DNA from: Anadara kagoshimensis
Lineage: Eukaryota > Mollusca > Bivalvia > Arcoida > Arcidae
Direction of reading: 5' to 3'
DNA length: 64,000 nt
Assembly (NCBI GenBank): GCA_021292105.1
Contig: CM037870.1
Coordinates: 61,530,167-61,594,166 of the forward strand
In this document: one piece after another, positions 57,905-64,000 of the stretch
Layout of the letters: every line of letters begins with the position of its first letter
How positions within the stretch are numbered: position 1 is the stretch's first letter
Program-made: the position numbers and the translations under genes
The notes under the pieces: generated by a model
The model's input: only the letters and a program-made list of their open reading frames with translations
What the model was told of the DNA's origin: nothing
The model's database searches: none

Positions 57905-58322
57905 ATAGACTTGTCTTTACTTTATATTCTCCTGCTTATGGTGTATTTGTTCCCCAATTAATACGGTATGGTAGAGCTTGTTTCCACTACAGGGACTTTG
58001 CAAATAAATTGATGACTCGGGGATATTGCAAGCCTAGGCTTATATTATTAAGGTCCTCAAAACGTTTTATGGCCGTCATTACAGTATTGTTGATAAGTTT
58101 GATGTCTCTGTGTCCAGGATTGCCCTGGATATAGTTCCTTGATCCTTTCACACAATTTGGATTACACACGTGGTGGGTGTAACTAGCTAAACAGGAGGTG
58201 CTTAACCCTCCGGAGCACCCGGCCTCACTTCCCTGGTGGAAGTTTACGTGTATAACCTAACTTGTCAAATTCTAAGTTTTTACTTTGCTTCTGGATTGTG
58301 ATTCGGACATGGATAAGTATGT
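57905..58322 (+). mobile_element. Penelope-like element 3' copy 1 of the downstream cluster
   Basis: Codons for SPAYGVFVPQLIRYGRACFH, then YRDFANKL, then [15 protein letters not shown], then the 3' non-coding end to GGACATGGATAAGTATG. Truncated at the 5' end; frame broken. Confidence 0.8.
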
Positions 58323-58424
58323 CAATCAATGTCTTGAAGTAAACGTAAAATGTTATCATGGTTTTGTTTCATTTTTACGGTCAGTTCTTTAGTGATCAAT
58401 AAGATTTTTTTTAAATATTTAGAT

Positions 58425-59015
58425 GAATTTTAAGTATCCAGAACCTAGTTAAATCCGGAGAGAAGAATATCGCCAATTCATAGATGGTGTTCTATCTCTT
58501 GATAGTTCTATATTTGGAGAATATGTGAATGTAATCTATCTTAGTAAACTTGAAATGAAAGCACGAATCCTTATAATTAAATCATGACACCAATAAAAAA
58601 AGCTACATTTGAAGCTATATGACAAACGTGACGTCTTCATTTTTTCTGTTGTCAACTTTTCTTTTCCATGCAGCAATATATCTGCTTATAGTGCATTTGT
58701 TTCGCAGGTAGAGCTTTTCCCTACGCCGCACTAGGCTTATCAAGGCCCCCAAAACGTTTTATGGCTGTCATGGCAATATTTTATATGTATGGTGTTTGTG
58801 TCACCAAGGTTGCCCTGGATATATTTTATGTTGGATACTAGTACCCATGTTCTTTTCGTTCAAAACATCGGAACACGCCTGACGGGTGTAGCTAGCTTAA
58901 CTGGAGTTGCTTATCCGTATGGCCTCAATTCCCCGTGTTGAACAAAGTTTGTCAGTTTTCAAAGTATTTACTTTTTTTGTTGTGATTTGAACATGGATCG
59001 GTATGGTTTGTTTTT
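58425..59015 (+). mobile_element. Penelope-like element 3' copy 2 of the downstream cluster
   Basis: Starts in the RT region just before the YIDD site (GATGGTGTTCTATCTCTTGA), continues with CTATATGACAAACGTGACGT and TTATCAAGGCCCCCAAAACG, and ends TTTGAACATGGATCGGTATG. More diverged, with several deletions. Confidence 0.75.
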
Positions 59016-59544
59016 GATAACAACAATATGAGAAATTTTCACAATTTGGGTACAACTACCAGATACTAGTAGTTACTTTGACGGCGTTAGTTCTACATGT
59101 ATTTTGGTTTTAGGTAAAAAAAAAACATTTTAAAATAATTTAATTACTAGTATACAAAAAAACAAAAAGTTGGTATTTATATGAATGAGGTGCTGTTTTC
59201 AGTTTTTGTGTTCTTTCTTCGATTTAATGGTATCATTTGTTCTGAGTGAAATCGAAAAATCCGAATATATAGTAAAAATTTGCACTTTATAATTTGATGC
59301 CAACAAATGAAAAGAAATGTGTTAGAAGCGTAACCAACTATAATAAAAAACAACCACAACAATGAAGCTCTTCTATACATGCACGCGTTAAAATGATCCC
59401 AGCATTGTAGGTGTATAAAGGGAGATAACTCAACAAAGATTCGTATTACATAGTGTTCAATACATGAATAGATGAAATGGTGTAGCAGCAGGATTTTTCC
59501 CTCTACGGTGCAGTAAGGCAATATGTAGTACCATTCAATTTTTT

Positions 59545-59995
59545 GGAGATATTGCACCAACAAAAAGCTATATTTCAAGCTTTATGGCAAACATGACAAC
59601 TTTGCTATTTTCGACGTTCATTTTTTCTATGCAGTAATATATCTGCTTCGCCAACTGATGTATGTGTATCGGTTAATACGCTATGATAGATCTTGCTCCC
59701 ATTACAGGAACTTATACAAGGAAGCAAGTTCTTGACTCAGGGATTTTGCAAGCTAGGCTTATCGATGCTCTCAAAGTATTTTACAGCTATTGTCACAATA
59801 TTTGTCTCTGTATCCGAAATTATCCTGTATATATTTGACATCCCATAGTTCCGTGTTCCTTTCATTTGCAATTTTGATTTCACACGGTGTGGAGGTGCTT
59901 ACCCTCCCTAAATACCAGGCCTCACTTGGAAGTTCAATGTAATTTGCCAATTTCCAAGCTTTTACTTCAATTATAAGATTTGTAATTTGGACATA
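59545..59995 (+). mobile_element. Penelope-like element 3' copy 3 of the downstream cluster
   Basis: CAAGCTTTATGGCAAACATG, GTTAATACGCTATGATAGAT, CAAGTTCTTGACTCAGGGAT, CCCATAGTTCCGTGTTCCTT, then the 3' end shortened by deletion to TTGTAATTTGGACATA. Copy 4 begins at that point without a spacer. Confidence 0.75.
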
Positions 59996-60980
59996 CAAAT
60001 ATCTAGTGCTAAACAGTGATTCTGGTCATGTTGTCAATCATCATACGGATCAATACAAAAATATACTGAAGAAACCTTTAACAAAATGTATGAGTTTTTG
60101 ATAGATAAAATATATGTTGTTTGGTAATATAATTTTCCAGCTAACACTCGGTATACTAATGGGTGCAAACTGTGCACAATTGCTTGTTGATTGTTCTTTA
60201 TTCCTATTCAGCAAAATTTATGCAGAACTTTGTTAAATCTGGAGAAAAGACTGTCGCGAGATCAGTCAACTCCAGATACACATATACAGATATATATATA
60301 TATATGACGTTCTGTCTCTTAACAATCCTAACTTTGGAGACTATGTGAATGCCATCTATCCTAGTGAGCTTGAAATAAACGATACGACTGATTTCTTAAG
60401 TTCTGCTTCATATTTAGACTTATACCTCAATTTTGACACCCACGAAAGGCTACATTTGAAACTTTATGACCAACGTGATGACTTTAATTTTTTTCTATTG
60501 TCAACTTTCCTTTTCTATGCATCAGTATACCTGCTTCTCCTGATTATGGTTTAGTTGTTTCCCAATTAATACGCTATGGTAGGGTTTGTTCCAACAACGG
60601 GGACTTTATAGAACGAAGTAGCTATAGGCTGCTTGCAAATAAATTATAGACCCAGGGATATTGCAAGCCTAGGCTTATCAAGGCTCTCAAAACATTTAAT
60701 GGCCGTCATCACAGTATTGTTGATAAGGTTGATGTCTCTGTGTCAAGTATAGCCCAGGATATGTTTGGCGTCCCGTGGTTCCATGTTCCTTTCACATTAT
60801 TTTGATTACATACACGACGGGTGTAGCTAGCTAAACAGAAGGTACTTACCCTTCCGTCGCACCCGGCGTCACTTCCCTGGGGAAGTTGATGTGTCTTAAC
60901 CTAACTTGTCAGTTCCAGTATATACTTTGCTTCTGGATTGCGATTCAGACATGGATTAGGAAGTTCGTTTTTGATTGAAA
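59996..60980 (+). mobile_element. Penelope-like element 3' copy 4 of the downstream cluster
   Basis: The longest of the cluster. It begins at codons KYLVLNSDSG, passes ACTAATGGGTGCAAACTGTG (the MGxNCA region of RT), a (TA)n expansion at the YxDD site (about 60288-60304), then YPSELEINDTTD and SASYLDLYLNFDTHERLHLK, and the 3' end to GACATGGATTAGGAAGTTCG. It retains the RT segment deleted from the copy in intron 11. Confidence 0.8.
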
Positions 60981-60984
60981 AGTT

Positions 60985-61195
60985 TGTTTTTGATATATTT
61001 AATATCCCTTTAGTTCTACATTTTGATTTCACATGGGACAGGAGCGGCTAGCCAGACAGGAAGGATGTGCTTACCATGTCTTATCACCTGAACTCACTTT
61101 CCTTATTGAAGTTTAGATTTAACTTAATTTTTCTAGTTTTCATTTTTTTTTGGGGGGGGGGTTGTGTTGTGAACATGAACCTGTATATCTGTATA
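60985..61195 (+). mobile_element. Penelope-like element 3' copy 5 of the downstream cluster
   Basis: TTTGATATATTTAATATCCC, CACATGGGACAGGAGCGGCT, CACCTGAACTCACTTTCCTT, a G run, then GTGAACATGAACCTGTATAT. Only the non-coding 3' end. Confidence 0.7.
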
Positions 61196-61313
61196 TGATT
61201 TAGTCAGTTATGACAACATCTTCAATGAGAATAACATAAATATATAAACTCTTTGTTAAATTTTAACAGATGCATTTTATTTATTATTTTACTATTTATG
61301 TATGAAATAAAGT

Positions 61314-61545
61314 AAAGATGATGATGATGATGATGAAGATGATCATTGATGATTATGATGTATTAAAACACTTGTATAATGATAAAACTGTACATGCACT
61401 ATATATATATAATATATATTTTAACAATATCAATCATCAATGATGATGACATGGTGGTGACAAGATGATGAAATTTAAACACTCATACAGTGATAAAACA
61501 GTACAAACAATTTATATATATATATATATTAACAATATCAAAATC
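61314..61545. repeat. (GAT)n microsatellite and a ~115-bp tandem duplication
   Basis: GAT repeats lie at 61314-61344. AATGATAAAACTGTACATGC with (TA)n and TTTTAACAATATCAA is repeated about 115 bases later as AGTGATAAAACAGTACAAAC with (TA)n and ATTAACAATATCAAA. Confidence 0.8.
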
Positions 61546-61729
61546 ATATATCTGATATGATGGGATTATGGTACATGTATTTAGAATGAACGACATAATT
61601 CACTGTATGTATTCAGAATAAATGACATACCGGTAATTCACTGTATATGGTAAAAGAATTTTGAGCTGTCGCAGAAAAAACAAAATATTATAACAAGCTG
61701 AAGCTCACAACAACTTTAGTGTGAGGAGA

Positions 61730-61850
61730 GGGTGGAGTAATAGTGTTTGAGGTATAAAGCAGGATTCTTCCACTTATATCAAGGCAATCAATTCTTCACA
61801 ATGATGGAGGAAACTGTAGTACCTGGAGAAAACTGTCTACTTTCTAGAAG
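61730..61850 (-). mobile_element. SINE 3' fragment, minus strand
   Basis: On the minus strand, CTACAGTTTCCTCCATCATT is followed by GATTGCCTTGATATAAGTGG and AAGAATCCTGCTTTATACC, matching the SINE at 31330-31575 in order. Confidence 0.6.
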
Positions 61851-64000
61851 CAAATTTTAGCATGTGGGTTGTACATGTATTTACTTTTTGAGTGTCAAAC
61901 AAGATGCAAAATACTCTCATAACGTTGATTTTTGTTAATTGACTTTTTTAAATTACTGCAAGTATAAATAACGTAGGAAATCTTAGTTGTGGTAATAGTA
62001 AACCATAATTTACCATAATATTATGTATGTTGATTGCAATATATAATCTGAATTGCTTTTTTACTGTAAAAACAAAGATGAAATATTATTATCACAGGAA
62101 AAAATAATAAACCAAATATTGGACTTAATGTTGGAAAATATATAAATGTAAAATTATATATTATGGATTGGACTTAGTTTTCAGACATGACTTTCTTCAA
62201 TAGTAAAAATGATGAGACATTAGAAGTTTCTTGTGTGTGTCCCTAAGTTCATATAAAAATCCAATATTGGTTAAAAGGGAATCTCATTAATTAAATAGTT
62301 AAGACATACAATATACAGGCATATAAAAACATGCCACTTATAAAAGTTTTAACACTTTAAATATGTGTATAATATATAAAACAGGTTGTAAATATTAAAT
62401 ATATATTATAATATATAACAGTTAAAAGTTGTATTTTTATTTTAATATTATTAAAATACTTGCCGTTATCAAATTTAAATTTAAAATGTAAAATAAATTT
62501 ATATCTCATAATCTAATTAGATCACACTGTGTTCTTAATTTTTTACTTTAATTGGGAATAAATTTTAGGATGATCTGGTATAATGTTACTTACTGTCATA
62601 ACCAGTTTTTATGGTAATATTACAAGGCACTTGAAAGTCTAAATGTGTGCCAAAATTCATTTCAGTCTGAAAAATATTTGCACAATTTGAGATTGAGTTA
62701 TCTCCCTTGAACCATGATAGTACATTTTGCTGACGGGCTATTAACAGCTCTAGAATCCAGTGTCAATGACAAAGAATGAATCTTAGATGAAATGGGGTTT
62801 GCCATGTTACCACATTATCAATATCCCTTAATGTTTTTAGTGGATTGTTGTTAAAAATATTTATGTGTCACATCCAAGTATAATATCCATTTTTATGAAA
62901 AAAAAACCATAAGCCAATGTCCTATGAAAATAATGTTTCCACACAAACATTATGGGGCATCACATGGTAGGCTGGTGAACCTCTTTTGTCTTGTAAAACC
63001 AAATGTATGAAATCCATCACAAATACTATAGTATACATTAGTATACAATGTATGTAAATGCAATCAGTGTTAAGGACCAGTGTCTGTTAGACAAATTACC
63101 TTCAAATTACAACTTAACAAAGCATTAAATATAGTAGTTAAAACTGACCGACCAGTGCGACCACACAGACGGAAACTTTTCAAGTGTTATCTAAAACTGA
63201 ACTAAGTGTTCATAATGACACATAATCAGTAAACTATGAGTTTATATGGAGATAAATTGATAGAAATTACCATTAAAACATTTATCACAATTACACATCA
63301 ATATTTATCTGTTAAACCAATTTTATAGCTAGTTTGTAAACTACTCAAGCAGTGTTGGAAACAACAGTTAGTCCCACAGTTCAAGGCTTTTTGTAACTTT
63401 TTGAAAGGGCTGGTTACTTTTTCAATAGTCTCCTTTATTATACCGCAATAGAAAATATTGAAATTATCAAAACAATGATTTTAAAAATTGAAAATTTTGA
63501 CTGTTTTGGAACATTGATTTTACAGGTATACAGGTTTTACTGTACTGACAGCTACCATTATGTATTACTTAGTTTTGAAGATAAATAATCAAAAATAATA
63601 TTTGAAAAATTTTAAAACAATGACCACTGAAATATGACATATGTGAAGTTATTTGTCAGAGTATTATGGGTAATTTTAAGTACAAGATGCATCAACAGAC
63701 ATAAATAGAGGAAGTATATGGTTATGATTCTTGAAAAACAAAACCCAAAAACAATCATGAACAATCACAAATATTTTGGTTTTCTTTCTTGGAACAGTAT
63801 ATACTGTGACTATTGATGTTCTCAACCATTGTTTCTTATTACCCAGAATGGTTTTCATAATGCACAATTTCATACCTCCCACCTCCCCCCAATTTATTTT
63901 TATTAATTTAAAAATCACAAAATTTTAACCCCACAAATATTAACGATTTTACAGTATGTTTCCCCTGGTCAGTCAAAGGACCCAGGTTAATGATACACAC
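61851..64000. other. gene-free flank
   Basis: AT-rich. About 62780-62980 resembles the dispersed segments near 35455-35870 and 42740-42960 (ATGGGGTTTGCCATGTTACC, ACAAACATTATGGGGCATCA). An open frame on the minus strand at 63676-63918 has no recognisable domain. No gene seen. Confidence 0.5.

Noticed and set aside
59177..59578. 133-codon minus-strand open frame downstream of the gene
   Set aside because: Lies between retroelement fragments, with no recognisable domain; weak hydrophobic composition from AT-rich DNA.

Overview
This is a window of an AT-rich animal nuclear genome, most likely a marine mollusc and probably a bivalve. The evidence is one spliced gene with GT-AG introns, tRNA-derived SINE pieces of the type common in molluscs, many decayed copies of a Penelope-like retroelement with its endonuclease upstream of the reverse transcriptase, several MITE families, and three long minisatellite or satellite arrays. 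No bacterial features were seen.

The one protein-coding gene I can support lies on the + strand from about 13.47 to 56.95 kb. It encodes a type II membrane zinc metallopeptidase of family M13 (neprilysin / endothelin-converting-enzyme group). I assembled 22 coding exons by hand. All junctions are GT-AG, all phases agree, and the total is 2319 bases, giving 772 residues plus a stop. All zinc-binding and catalytic motifs are present. The first coding exon (13467-13549) is separated from the membrane-anchor exon (33694-33851) by a 20.1-kb intron; exons 3 to 22 are packed into 38.1-57.0 kb.

Layout: 1-1.6 kb, gene-free. 1.6-5.4 kb, a transposon-like element with terminal inverted repeats, filled by a 22-bp minisatellite. 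6.65-10.97 kb, a 90-bp minisatellite that appears to have grown out of a SINE tail. 12.78-12.99 kb, a short intact member of the same TIR family. 13.47-33.7 kb, exon 1 and intron 1; the intron holds a 187-bp satellite in two opposed blocks (16.15-17.67 kb forward, 17.67-22.06 kb reverse), several small repeats, and a third TIR-family member filled by a 73-bp array (30.04-31.07 kb). 33.7-57.0 kb, the remaining exons, with introns full of 3' fragments of the Penelope-like element and one longer broken copy (46.3-49.1 kb). 57.9-61.2 kb, a head-to-tail cluster of further 5'-truncated copies. 61.2-64 kb, simple repeats and gene-free sequence.

The most interesting structures are: (1) the TIR-bounded MITE family in which two of three members carry private tandem arrays built from a shared core; (2) the opposed satellite blocks inside a transcribed intron, which could fold into long double-stranded RNA; (3) the 90-bp array whose unit carries the SINE 3' end; and (4) the permuted Penelope-like element with an in-frame TGA next to a metal-ligand cysteine. 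All homology statements come from reading the sequence; no database search was run.
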